From NCBI GenBank assembly GCA_965115995.1, contig OZ220472.1, positions 1,922,001 to 1,986,000 on the forward strand: a stretch of DNA of 64,000 nt, written 5' to 3'. This document shows positions 53,073 to 64,000 of this stretch, piece by piece. Both the position numbers and the translations under genes were made by a program. Source of the stretch: Poriferisodalis sp026713105. Lineage in GTDB: Bacteria; Actinomycetota; Acidimicrobiia; Acidimicrobiales; Poriferisodalaceae. A model generated the notes under the pieces. That model was given only the letters and a program-made list of their open reading frames with translations. It was not told where the DNA came from and ran no database searches. Within the stretch, counting starts at the first letter, position 1, and each line of letters begins with the position of its first letter.

Positions 53073-54233
53073 CTACAGCCCCAGTGCCGACTTCAATTCG
53101 TCGACGCGATCAAGACGCTCCCAGGGAAACGTTGCGCCGTCGGATTCCCGGCCGAAGTGGCCGTATGCAGCTGTGGTCTGGAAGATCGGCTGGCGCAGAT
53201 TCAAGTCTTTCAGCAGTGCTGCGGGGCGCAGGTCGAACACGTCGGTCACCGCCGAGGCAATGGCGTCAGGATCGACGGCCGACGTCCCGAACGTCTCGGT
53301 GAGCAGCGAGACCGGTTCGGCACGGCCGATGGCGTACGCCACCTGGATCTCGCAGCGATCCGCTGCGCCGGCGGCCACAATGTTCTTCGCTGCCCAGCGA
53401 GCGCCGTATGCGGCCGACCGGTCCACTTTGGAAGGGTCCTTGCCGCTGAAGGCACCCCCGCCGTGACGTGCGTAGCCGCCGTAGGTGTCGACGATGATCT
53501 TGCGCCCGGTCAGCCCGGCGTCGGCGACGGGCCCGCCGCTGACGAAGCTGCCCGACGGGTTCACCAGCAGCTCGAATTCGTCGTCGGCGAATCGCGCGGG
53601 CAGCGTCGGCCTGATGACGTGCTCTGCCAGATCGGGACGCATCATGGCGTCGATCTCGATCCCGTCCCGGTGCTGTGCCGACACGACGACTGTGCGGAGC
53701 GCGACCGGCTCGCCGTCTTGGTACTCGAAGCTCACCTGCGTCTTGCCGTCGGGGCGCAGGTACGGGATACGGCCCGACCGGCGGGCTTCGGTGAGCTGCT
53801 CGGCCATGCGGTGCGCGATGTGAATCGGCAGCGGCATGAGCGCATCGGTTTCCCGGCAGGCGTAGCCGAACATCATTCCCTGATCGCCTGCACCCTGATC
53901 GTCGCCGCCAAACACACCCTGGGTGATCTCGGGTGACTGCTCGTCGAGAGCGATCATCACGCCGCACGTGTTGCCGTCGAAACCGAGCTCGCCGTGGTCG
54001 TAGCCGATGCCGACAATGGTGTCGCGCACCACACGGGGAATGTCGACGTAGGCCTCGGTGGACACTTCGCCTGCCACGACCACCAACCCAGTGGTGACCA
54101 GCGTCTCCACTGCCACTCTGGCCCCTTCGTCCTCGGCGATCAGCGAGTCCAAGATGGCGTCGGAGATCTGGTCGGCCATCTTGTCGGGATGGCCTTCAGT
54201 CACCGATTCTGAGGTGAAAGTCCACTGGCTCAC
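53073..54233 (-). CDS. metK: S-adenosylmethionine synthetase
   Basis: 386 residues. MSQWTFTSESVTEGHPDKMADQ (ATP and metal site), GAGDQGMMFGYAC (methionine-binding loop), GGYARHGGGAFSGKDPSKVDRS (P-loop-like signature) and the C-terminal GHFGRE are standard. Makes SAM from ATP and methionine. No SAM riboswitch is visible in the 95 bp before it. Confidence 0.98.
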   Translation of the reverse strand: MSQWTFTSESVTEGHPDKMADQISDAILDSLIAEDEGARVAVETLVTTGLVVVAGEVSTEAYVDIPRVVRDTIVGIGYDHGELGFDGNTCGVMIALDEQSPEITQGVFGGDDQGAGDQGMMFGYACRETDALMPLPIHIAHRMAEQLTEARRSGRIPYLRPDGKTQVSFEYQDGEPVALRTVVVSAQHRDGIEIDAMMRPDLAEHVIRPTLPARFADDEFELLVNPSGSFVSGGPVADAGLTGRKIIVDTYGGYARHGGGAFSGKDPSKVDRSAAYGARWAAKNIVAAGAADRCEIQVAYAIGRAEPVSLLTETFGTSAVDPDAIASAVTDVFDLRPAALLKDLNLRQPIFQTTAAYGHFGRESDGATFPWERLDRVDELKSALGL

Positions 54234-54328
54234 CGTGGCTCCAGATTCGATCGTGTTCGGCCTGTCGGAGCTGCTGAGTGCAGCAGCGCGGCAAGGTTAG
54301 ACGGACGGAGCCGAATCCCAGCAGACTG

Positions 54329-55579
54329 TCAGCGGTGCGCGCCTGCGCGAAGTTCGGCAACCGTGTCCAGCACGGCGTCGGCGACCTCGCGCTTGGAGCA
54401 GATGGGCAGCGGGCGCGCGCTGCCGTCGGCCAGCAGGATCGTCACGATGTTGGTGTCGTGAGCGAATCCGGCCCCGTCGGCCGAGACGTCGTTGGCAACC
54501 ATGACGTCGAGGTTCTTGCGGGACATCTTCTGCGCGGCGTTGTCGAGCACGTCAGCGGTCTCCGCGGCGAAACCCACCAGCACCTGGCCTGGCGGCTTTC
54601 GGGCCCCGAGACCGGCGAGGATGTCGTTGGTGTGCTCGAGCTCGATGACGGGGGCTTGCGCACGCTCGCCCGAGTTGCCCTTCTTGATCTTCTGCGGCGC
54701 AACGTCAACCGGCCGGAAGTCGGCCACTGCGGCGGCCATGACGATGACGTCGGCATCTGCATGCGCCCCGGTGGCGGCCTCCATCTCGGCGGCGGACTCG
54801 ACGCGAACCTCCCGCACGCCTTCGGGCGGCGAGAGCGGGGCGCTCGTGATCAGCGTGACGTCCGCGCCGCGGTCCCTGGCGGCGGTGGCGATGGCGTAGC
54901 CCTGCTTGCCCGAAGATCGGTTGCCGATGAAGCGCACGGGATCAATGGCCTCGCGGGTGCCGCCCGCGGTGACCGTGACGCTGGCGCCCGCAAAGTCGCG
55001 TCGCGCCGGCGGCTGCGCGTCGGCTGGGTCTGGTTCGGCAAGACCGGCGAGCACCTCACCGACCGCAGCGAAGATCGTGGCCGGCTCGGCAAGGCGACCC
55101 GTGCCGATGTCTCCGCCGGCCAGACGGCCCGCCTCGGGAACCACCATGTGCACTCCCCGGCCTCTCAGCACCTCGATGTTGTGCTGCACGGCATCGTGCT
55201 CCCACATCTCGGTGTGCATGGCTGGGCAGACCACGACCGGCGCTCGCGTGGCAAGCAGCGCAGCGGTGAGCAAGCCGTCGGAGATGCCGGCGGCGTAGCT
55301 TCCGATGACGCGCGCCGTGGCAGGTGCCACGACGATCACATCGGCCGTCTGGCCCAGCGTGGTGTGCGGGATCGGATCGTCCTCGCCGAAGATCGACGTA
55401 AGCACTCGCTCGCTGGCCAGGGCATCGAACGTGGCCCTGCCGACGAATCGCTGGGCCGCGGCGGTCATCACCGGGATGACGTGCGCACCGGCGTCGATCA
55501 TCAGCCGGCACAGGATCACGGCCTTGTACGCGGCGATGCCGCCGCTGACGCCGAGCACGACGCGGCGCCCTGCGAACAC
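54329..55579 (-). CDS. coaBC: Phosphopantothenoylcysteine decarboxylase / phosphopantothenate-cysteine ligase
   Basis: 416 residues from GTG 55579. The N-terminal flavoprotein CoaC domain has GVSGGIAAYKAVILCRLM, HTTLGQTADVIVVAPATA and PAMHTEMW. The C-terminal CoaB domain has VTVTAGGTREAIDPVRFIGN, SSGKQGYAIA, AAAVADFRP and KIKKG with NDILA. Two consecutive steps of coenzyme A synthesis. Eight bases after rpoZ, so one operon with rpoZ, gmk and mihF. Confidence 0.97.
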   Translation of the reverse strand: MFAGRRVVLGVSGGIAAYKAVILCRLMIDAGAHVIPVMTAAAQRFVGRATFDALASERVLTSIFGEDDPIPHTTLGQTADVIVVAPATARVIGSYAAGISDGLLTAALLATRAPVVVCPAMHTEMWEHDAVQHNIEVLRGRGVHMVVPEAGRLAGGDIGTGRLAEPATIFAAVGEVLAGLAEPDPADAQPPARRDFAGASVTVTAGGTREAIDPVRFIGNRSSGKQGYAIATAARDRGADVTLITSAPLSPPEGVREVRVESAAEMEAATGAHADADVIVMAAAVADFRPVDVAPQKIKKGNSGERAQAPVIELEHTNDILAGLGARKPPGQVLVGFAAETADVLDNAAQKMSRKNLDVMVANDVSADGAGFAHDTNIVTILLADGSARPLPICSKREVADAVLDTVAELRAGAHR

Positions 55580-55587
55580 GGAACTGG

Positions 55588-55926
55588 CTACTCGTCGGGG
55601 TCGGGGACGACTTCGAGCATCGCCGCGTCGGCTTCCGCAGCAGCGAGCGCTTCGGCTTCGAGCCGTGCCCGCTCTTCAGGATCGAACCGTTCGAAGGTGA
55701 TCTTGTCGGCGTCTATCTCCTCGAACGCGATCGAGAGCGGCTTGCGGGCGACCGAAGCCACCTGCGGCGGCACAACCGAGCCGATGCCGCCGTCGAGCTG
55801 GTTGTAATACGAGTTGATCTGCCGCGAGCGCATGGCGGCAAGGCTCACCAGCGTGAACTTCGAGTCGACCTTCGACAGAAGGTCTTCGAGCCCCGGGGTG
55901 ATCATGGTGTCGGTTGACTCAGTCAT
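55588..55926 (-). CDS. rpoZ: RNA polymerase omega subunit
   Basis: 112 residues. MITPGLEDLLSKVDSKFTLV, AAMRSRQINSYYNQLDGGIG and KPLSIAFEEIDADKITFE are the omega signature; the last 25 residues are Ala/Glu-rich. Assists RNA polymerase assembly. Between gmk and coaBC as in most actinobacteria. Confidence 0.96.
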   Translation of the reverse strand: MTESTDTMITPGLEDLLSKVDSKFTLVSLAAMRSRQINSYYNQLDGGIGSVVPPQVASVARKPLSIAFEEIDADKITFERFDPEERARLEAEALAAAEADAAMLEVVPDPDE

Positions 55927-55939
55927 CGCACGTTGCAGG

Positions 55940-56542
55940 CTACCGACGACTCGGCTGGGAGCGGGTGCGTTCGACGAACGCGGCGATCTCGCCCACCGTG
56001 CTGGAGATGTCGCGGTTGACCACGATGAGGTCGGCCATCCGGTAGCCGACCGGCAGCTCCTCGTCTGCCTTGGCGAGCCGGCGTGCGACTTCGTCGTCGG
56101 GGTCGCCCCGTCGGCGCATGCGCCGTTCCTGCTCGGCCCGGCTCGGCGGCAGCACCATGATCACCAGCGCGCTGGGGTCGCGGTCGCGCACCGACACAGC
56201 GCCCTGCACGTCGATCTCGAGCACGAGATCCTGCTCGAGGTCGGGCGGCGGCATCGGTGTTCCGTAGCGGTACTCGAAAAAGTCGGCCCACTCCAAGAAC
56301 CCCCCGGAGGTGATCCGGGCGTCAAACTCCTCGGCGGTCACGAACGTGTACGCCTCGGCTAGCTCCCCGACACGACGGGGTCGGGTCGTCCAGGACCGGC
56401 TCAACAGCAACGTGGGATCGAGCGCCACCAACTCAGCCACGATCGTGCCCTTGCCGGCCCCACCCGGTCCGCACACCACGTAGAGGGTCACCCCCCAAGA
56501 CGCGACGGGACTCGCAGCGCCGCTGGGCGCCGGGTCGGTCAT
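55940..56542 (-). CDS. gmk: Guanylate kinase
   Basis: 200 residues from ATG 56542. P-loop GPGGAGKGT (most family members have GPSGVGKGT), SRSWTTRPRRVGE (GMP-binding), FLEWADFFEYRYGTP and LVLEIDVQGAVSVR. Converts GMP to GDP. Starts 10 bp after mihF. Confidence 0.96.
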   Translation of the reverse strand: MTDPAPSGAASPVASWGVTLYVVCGPGGAGKGTIVAELVALDPTLLLSRSWTTRPRRVGELAEAYTFVTAEEFDARITSGGFLEWADFFEYRYGTPMPPPDLEQDLVLEIDVQGAVSVRDRDPSALVIMVLPPSRAEQERRMRRRGDPDDEVARRLAKADEELPVGYRMADLIVVNRDISSTVGEIAAFVERTRSQPSRR

Positions 56543-56552
56543 ACGACTGTAT

Positions 56553-56888
56553 TCACGCGCCTGGGGCGGAATCCTGTGCGAAATGCTCGCCCAAACGGCG
56601 CCGCTGCATCTCGCCGAGACCTCGCAGTCGCCGATTGTCGGCGATGCCAATCTCGGCCATCAGGCGGCGGGCCTTGACCTTGCCGAGACCCGGCATCGAC
56701 TCCAAGGCAGCCAGTGCCTTGAGCTTGCCGACGTTCTCGACACTGTCTGCTTCGGCCAGCAACTCGTCGAAGGTGAGCAGGCCCATCTTCAACCGATGCT
56801 TGACGTTTGCGCGGACCTCGCGGGCTTCCTTGGCCTTGGCCAGCGCCTCGGCACGCTGGGAGTCACTCAGTTCAGGCAGCGGACTCAT
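56553..56888 (-). CDS. mihF: Integration host factor, actinobacterial type
   Basis: 111 residues: ELSDSQRAEALAKAKEAREVRANVKHRLK then VGKLKALAALESMPGLGKVKARRLMAEIGIA (helix-two-turn-helix, DNA-binding) and RRLRGLGEMQRRRL. A nucleoid protein found in actinobacteria, next to gmk. A good lineage marker. Upstream is a dispersed repeat (56936-57070). Confidence 0.95.
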   Translation of the reverse strand: MSPLPELSDSQRAEALAKAKEAREVRANVKHRLKMGLLTFDELLAEADSVENVGKLKALAALESMPGLGKVKARRLMAEIGIADNRRLRGLGEMQRRRLGEHFAQDSAPGA

Positions 56889-56935
56889 TGCCGTGCAGTG
56901 TAGCTACGCCGCAGATGGGCCTTGGAGGCCGCGCC

Positions 56936-57070
56936 GATAGGTAAGCCTTCCCGCTGTCGCACCAATCGCTTCCCGCTCTTGTTCGCTGTCGCTCACGGGC
57001 CGCTTGGGCCACGGCTTCGCCTATCGGCTCAGCCTCTTAGCGACACGGCTTCGCCGTTCGGCTCAGCCTC
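56936..57070 (+). repeat. Dispersed intergenic element, copy C
   Basis: Contains ttcccgctcttgttcgct and cacgggccgcttgggcc in the same orientation as copy A. Downstream of these, a 34-bp piece starting acggcttcgcc is tandemly repeated (57011 and 57045), with the second unit able to form acggc-ttc-gccgt. It fills the pyrF-mihF gap. Confidence 0.9.
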
Positions 57071-57837
57071 TACGGCGCCCCGAGCTCGGCGGCCACTTCG
57101 GCGACGATGGCTGCCGCCGCAGCCTCCGGGTCGGGCGACGCGGTGACCGCCCGGCCGATGACGAGCACGTCGGCTCCTGCGGCGAGCGCCGACGCGGGGG
57201 TAGCGACACGGCGTTGATCTGACCGCTCCGCTCCTGCGGGACGGATGCCCGGCACGACGCGGAGCATCGCCGGTGCCGCCGCCGAGACCGTCGGCAGGTC
57301 GGGCGCAGCGCAGACAACGCCGCCGCAGCCGGCTTGTTGGGCCAGCGCGGCGCGGCCCGCCAGCACCTCAGGTGGAGCTTGCGCGTCTGAGGTGAGCACG
57401 GTGACGCCGAGCGCCAGCGGCTCGACGACGCCTGCGGTGCCACCCGGTGTATCGGCTGAGCGCGCAGCAGCACCGTCGGACAGTCCGCGGACCCCGGCGG
57501 CCAGCATGTCGTGGCCCCCCTGGGTGTGCAGCGTGAGCAGCCAGATGCCCAGCTCGCCCGCCCGCCGGGCGGCCCGCTCGACCGTGTTGGGGATGTCGTG
57601 CAGCTTGAGGTCCAAGAAGACCCGGCTGCCCGCCGCCACCAGGTCGCGAACAAGAGCGGGACCTTCGGCGACGAAGAGCTCCAGGCCGACCTTCATGACG
57701 CCGAACTCGTCGCCGAAACGCTCCACGAGATCCATGGCGGAAGCCCGGTCCCCCACGTCGAGCGCGAGGGCCAGGCGGTCGCGCGCCGGGGCTGCTGGGA
57801 GCCTCGACGGCTGCGCGGCTGCTGCGGGCGGGTTCAA
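57070..57837 (-). CDS. pyrF: Orotidine 5'-phosphate decarboxylase
   Basis: Last step of UMP synthesis. 255 residues from TTG 57837, which overlaps the pyrD stop (TTGA). Motifs: LALALDVGDRASAM, FGVMKVGLELFVAEG and FLDLKLHDIPNTVERA (catalytic DxKxxDI), then VVPGIRPAG and GADVLVIGRAVT, the phosphate loop. This is the common bacterial (group 2-like) form. The first about 20 residues are Ala/Pro-rich and not conserved. Confidence 0.95.
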   Translation of the reverse strand: MNPPAAAAQPSRLPAAPARDRLALALDVGDRASAMDLVERFGDEFGVMKVGLELFVAEGPALVRDLVAAGSRVFLDLKLHDIPNTVERAARRAGELGIWLLTLHTQGGHDMLAAGVRGLSDGAAARSADTPGGTAGVVEPLALGVTVLTSDAQAPPEVLAGRAALAQQAGCGGVVCAAPDLPTVSAAAPAMLRVVPGIRPAGAERSDQRRVATPASALAAGADVLVIGRAVTASPDPEAAAAAIVAEVAAELGAP

Positions 57838-58790
57838 ACGGGCTCCTGCGCTGCTGTTTCGGCGTCGGTGGCGGGGCCCGCAGCCGTTCGGGCGTGGTGG
57901 GCACGGCCGGTCAATTCGGCAGCGTTGCCCACGCCGTGCCGCTCGCACCAGCGAGCCAGCTCTTTGAGCACATTGCGGGGCGCTCGTGGGTCCCAAAACG
58001 ATGCGGTGCCGACCTGGACGGCGCAGGCACCCGCTGCCATGAGCTCCACCGCGTGCTCCCCGTGCGCCACCCCGCCGACGCCCACGATCGGCACATCGGC
58101 GAGCGCCGCACGTACGTCGTAGATCGCCCGCACGGCCACGGGTCGGATGGCCGGGCCCGACAGCCCCCCGCCGCCATTGCCGAGCGTGGGCTGCGCGGTC
58201 TCGGGGTCGATCGACATCCCGAACACGGTGTTGATGAGCGTCAGCGCCTCGGCGCCTGCGCCCAGGGCCGCCTCAGCAATCTCGACGAGATCGGTGACGT
58301 TGGGGGTGAGCTTGGCCCACACCGGCACGCCTGCCGCGCCGGATGCGCTGACGGCCTCGGCGGTGGCGACGGGGTCGCAGGCAAACATCTGGCCGCGGCC
58401 TTCGAGGTTCGGGCAGCTCACGTTCACCTCCAGTGCAGTGAGGCCGGCACCCGCGAGCGTTCCTGCCGCAGCGGCATAGTCGTTCACGGTGCGGCCCCAG
58501 ATGCTGGCCACGACGCGGGCGCCCGTGCGTTGCAGGCGCGGCAATTCGTGCTCGAGCCATGCCTGCGCGCCGGGGTTCTGCAGGCCCACCGCGTTGAGCA
58601 TCCCCGCAGGCGTGCCCACCACCCGAGGCGCCCGATTGCCTGCCCAGTCGAACGGGGACAGCGACTTGGTCACCACAGCGCCCAGCGATGCAAGGTCGAC
58701 GTAGGCGCCGATCTCGGTGCCGTAGCCGGCGGTGCCAGAGGCAGTCATGACGGGGTTGGGCAGCTCCACGCTGCCGATCCGCACGGTCAT
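57834..58790 (-). CDS. pyrD: Dihydroorotate dehydrogenase, class 1B-like
   Basis: 318 residues from ATG 58790; the frame is open to 58937 through a dispersed repeat that I treat as non-coding. ELPNPVMTASGTAGYG, GGLSGPAIRP and VGVGGVAHGEHAVELMAAGA are FMN-barrel motifs. The catalytic residue is Cys126 in LEVNVSCPNLEG, as in class 1 cytosolic enzymes; class 2 enzymes have Ser. Class 1B needs PyrK for NAD-linked electron transfer, and no pyrK lies between carB and pyrD where Firmicutes have it. Follows carB on the same strand. Confidence 0.92.
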   Translation of the reverse strand: MTVRIGSVELPNPVMTASGTAGYGTEIGAYVDLASLGAVVTKSLSPFDWAGNRAPRVVGTPAGMLNAVGLQNPGAQAWLEHELPRLQRTGARVVASIWGRTVNDYAAAAGTLAGAGLTALEVNVSCPNLEGRGQMFACDPVATAEAVSASGAAGVPVWAKLTPNVTDLVEIAEAALGAGAEALTLINTVFGMSIDPETAQPTLGNGGGGLSGPAIRPVAVRAIYDVRAALADVPIVGVGGVAHGEHAVELMAAGACAVQVGTASFWDPRAPRNVLKELARWCERHGVGNAAELTGRAHHARTAAGPATDAETAAQEPV

Positions 58791-58800
58791 GTCGATCGGC

Positions 58801-58925
58801 CCCGCAGCCCGCCGCTGAGAGGCTGAGCCGAATGGCGAAGCCGTAGCCCGAGCGGCCCGTGAGCGCAGCGAACTAGAGCGGGAAGCAAGAGGTGACGCAA
58901 TGGAACGTTCCGCCAATCCGCGCAC
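58801..58925 (-). repeat. Dispersed intergenic element, copy D
   Basis: Reverse orientation: on the plus strand it reads cgagcggcccgtgagcgcag and gaactagagcgggaagc. It fills the carB-pyrD gap. One base change turns the otherwise open inner frame into a stop, unlike copies A, C and E. Confidence 0.88.
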
Positions 58926-58929
58926 GTTC

Positions 58930-62271
<3,342 letters not shown>

Positions 62272-62279
62272 CAGTTCGA

Positions 62280-62396
62280 TCCCCCAAGAGGCTGCGCCGA
62301 CAGGCACAGCCGTGGCCCGAGCGGCCCGTGAGCGACAGCGAACAAGAGCGGGAAACAGTAGGTACGGCAACGAGAGGGTTCACCCATCGGCACGTC
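62280..62396 (-). repeat. Dispersed intergenic element, copy E
   Basis: Reverse orientation: plus strand reads cgagcggcccgtgagcgaca and gaacaagagcgggaaac. It fills the carA-carB gap; its edge covers the carA stop codon. Read in the gene direction it stays open in one frame (PLLFAVAHGPLGPRL type), the same frame as in copies A and C. Confidence 0.9.
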
Positions 62397-63558
62397 CTCC
62401 GAGACGGCCGGCGTCGCCGTCGGGCCGGCGGGTGCCGCCCCAGAACGACGACATGAGGTCGGCGAAGCGGTCGAAGAGGTAGCGCGAGTCGTGCGGCCCG
62501 GGGCTGGCCTCGGGGTGGTACTGCACGGCGAAAGCGGGCACGTCGCGGCAGGCGAACCCTTCGAGTGATCCGTCGTTGAGGCAGACGTGGGTCTCGTCGA
62601 CACCGGGCACCGAGCCCGACTCGATGGCGAAGTTGTGGTTCTGGCTGGTGATCTCGATGCGGCCGGTGGACTCGTCACGCACTGGCACGTTGCCGCCGTG
62701 GTGGCCGAAGGGCAGCTTGTAGGAGCGGCCTCCGAGCGCAAGCCCGAGCACTTGCTGGCCGAGGCAGATGCCGAAGATCGGCACCTCGCCGAGCAGGTCG
62801 CCCAACGCGGTGGTGACGCTGCCGGCCATCTGGGGATCGCCGGGACCGTTCGAGAGGAACACCCCGTGGGGCTCGCGGGCGAGCACCTCGTCGGCGGCGG
62901 TGCCTGCCGGCACGACCTCGACGGTTGCGATGCGCCCGAGATTCGCGGTAATGGCGCGCTTGATGCCCAGGTCGTAGGCGGCGACGCGCCACGGCCCGTC
63001 GCCGACGGTGTATGGCTCGGCGGTGGTGACCTCGCTGACGAGATCGACTCCCGCGGTGCCGGGCTCGGCTTGGGCTTCGGCAGCGAGCCGAGCCAGTGCC
63101 GCATCGTCGGGCGCGGGGCCCAAGGCGCCGGGCATGGCGCCGCAGTCGCGCACATGTCGTGTGAGCCGCCGCGTGTCCACACCGGCGATGCCGGCGATGC
63201 CGTGGCGGGCGAGGTAGGCGTCGAGGTCGCTGTCGGAACGCCAGTTGGAGCGACGGCGGGCCAGATCGCGGACAACGACGCCACGGCAGTAGGGACGGCG
63301 AGATTCGGCGTCGGCGGCCGTTGTTCCGTAGTTGCCGATGTGGGGATAGGTGAACGCGATGATCTGGCCCGCGTACGACGGGTCGGTGATGACTTCCTGG
63401 TAGCCGGTCATCACCGTGTTGAACACGACCTCGCCCGAGGCCGTCCCCGTCGGCCCAGGGGCGGGCGAGCCGATCGTCTCGCCCTCGAAGACGGTTCCGT
63501 CGGCGAGGACCAGTGCACCGGGCGCGGGTGCGGCGAGGTTGTCTGCGGCTGCGGTCAT
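62380..63558 (-). CDS. carA: Carbamoyl phosphate synthase, small subunit
   Basis: 392 residues from ATG 63558, overlapping the pyrC stop (ATGA). The N-terminal domain (ALVLADGTVFEGETIG, EVVFNTVMTGYQEVITDPSY) is followed by a class I glutamine amidotransferase with Cys265 in FGICLGQQVLGLALGG and His/Glu in VQYHPEASPGPHDS. Supplies ammonia to CarB. The C-terminal WGGTRRPDGDAGRLGG is an unusual short tail. Confidence 0.97.
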   Translation of the reverse strand: MTAAADNLAAPAPGALVLADGTVFEGETIGSPAPGPTGTASGEVVFNTVMTGYQEVITDPSYAGQIIAFTYPHIGNYGTTAADAESRRPYCRGVVVRDLARRRSNWRSDSDLDAYLARHGIAGIAGVDTRRLTRHVRDCGAMPGALGPAPDDAALARLAAEAQAEPGTAGVDLVSEVTTAEPYTVGDGPWRVAAYDLGIKRAITANLGRIATVEVVPAGTAADEVLAREPHGVFLSNGPGDPQMAGSVTTALGDLLGEVPIFGICLGQQVLGLALGGRSYKLPFGHHGGNVPVRDESTGRIEITSQNHNFAIESGSVPGVDETHVCLNDGSLEGFACRDVPAFAVQYHPEASPGPHDSRYLFDRFADLMSSFWGGTRRPDGDAGRLGGRADG

Positions 63559-64000
63559 CGAGTCGTTCCTGCGGCGAGCGCAGCGACGGTACCGGCAGGG
63601 CTGCGCAGTACACCGCCGGCAACGACAAGACGTCCGGCGACGACCGTCGCGGTCACCATTACGTCCATCTGGCGGTCTCGGTGCGGGGTGTTGCGCGCCA
63701 TCGAGACCGAACCTCGCTCGGCCAAGTTCCAAGGGCGATCAAGATCGAGCACCGCGAGATTGGCCGGCTGTCCGGGCTCGATCGCACCGCCGCCCAGATG
63801 CGTGGCGCCAGTCAGCTCGGCGGGTCGCCAGGCGAGCGCGTCCAACGCTGTTTCGAGGCTGATCCGAGGGTGGCCGAAGACGATTGCAGCGCAGGTTTCC
63901 AGCGCCGCCACGCCGGGCAGCGCCTCGTCGAAGGGAAGGTCCTTCGCCTGCGGCGGCACCGGGGAGTGGCCACTGACCACGGCGTCGATGGCACGGTCGT
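63555..64000 (-). CDS. pyrC: Dihydroorotase, C-terminal part (cut by window edge)
   Basis: About 148 codons of an amidohydrolase-fold dihydroorotase: DAVVSGHSPVPPQAKDLPFDEA (active-site loop near the catalytic Asp), PRISLETALDAL, PANLAVLDLDRPWNL and the short C-terminal beta strand. The start lies outside the window. Overlaps carA by ATGA. First gene, in the window, of the minus-strand pyrimidine run pyrC-carA-carB-pyrD-pyrF. Confidence 0.92.
   Translation of the reverse strand, partial: DRAIDAVVSGHSPVPPQAKDLPFDEALPGVAALETCAAIVFGHPRISLETALDALAWRPAELTGATHLGGGAIEPGQPANLAVLDLDRPWNLAERGSVSMARNTPHRDRQMDVMVTATVVAGRLVVAGGVLRSPAGTVAALAAGTTR

Noticed and set aside
54234..54328. SAM riboswitch before metK
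   Set aside because: Too short and without recognisable SAM-I/II/IV conserved pieces.

Overview
This is one 64 kb stretch of a high-GC actinobacterial chromosome. Marker genes include the actinobacterial integration host factor mihF, a PriA with no Walker A motif, the rpoZ-gmk-mihF neighbourhood and an infC-rpmI-rplT-pheS-pheT cluster. Exported proteins carry type 2 cell-wall-binding (CWB2) repeats, and many starts are GTG or TTG. My best guess is the class Acidimicrobiia (environmental or host-associated), inferred from gene content and style and not from any rRNA.

Layout. 1-2.5 kb: arginine genes argC-argB-argD (minus), argD cut by the window edge, with a likely ArgR operator upstream. 2.7-9.2 kb: glutamate synthase gltB-gltD. 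9.2-20.9 kb: an M20 amidohydrolase, two MerB-like ORFs, a 2196-residue surface protein with Ig-like repeats and three CWB2 repeats, a nitroreductase, a GPP34 protein and a DUF192 lipoprotein. 21-28.4 kb: a cytochrome P450 fused to a UbiB/ABC1 kinase, two tandem SDR paralogues, a 2-hydroxyacid dehydrogenase and a secreted serpin with an N-terminal CWB2-like domain. 28.4-36 kb: translation genes (pheT, pheS, a SpoU methyltransferase, rplT, rpmI, infC), a DUF1844 gene and hisG. 36-39.6 kb: the riboflavin cluster mog-ribD-ribE-ribBA. 39.7-49.2 kb: catabolic genes and a roughly 4.2 kb accessory island holding a DUF433/PIN-like toxin-antitoxin pair, gene fragments, a C13 tract and an RCC1-repeat protein with two CWB2-like domains. 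49.2-64 kb: fmt, def, priA, metK, coaBC, rpoZ, gmk, mihF and the pyrimidine genes pyrF-pyrD-carB-carA-pyrC (minus, pyrC cut).

The most unusual content is repeat biology and domain fusion. A 30-bp palindromic minisatellite has expanded inside two unrelated housekeeping ORFs (gltB and the M20 hydrolase) and is read in different frames. Tandem duplications of 28 to 71 bp start at the 3' ends of gltB, hisG and the enoyl-CoA hydratase gene. A dispersed element of about 100 bp occupies the carA/carB, carB/pyrD and pyrF/mihF junctions and the SpoU/rplT junction. One cell-wall-binding module type is attached to three different exported payloads (Ig-like array, serpin, RCC1 propeller). The P450-UbiB kinase fusion is the best candidate here for an undescribed enzyme system. 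All functional calls come from reading translated sequence and motifs; no database search was possible.
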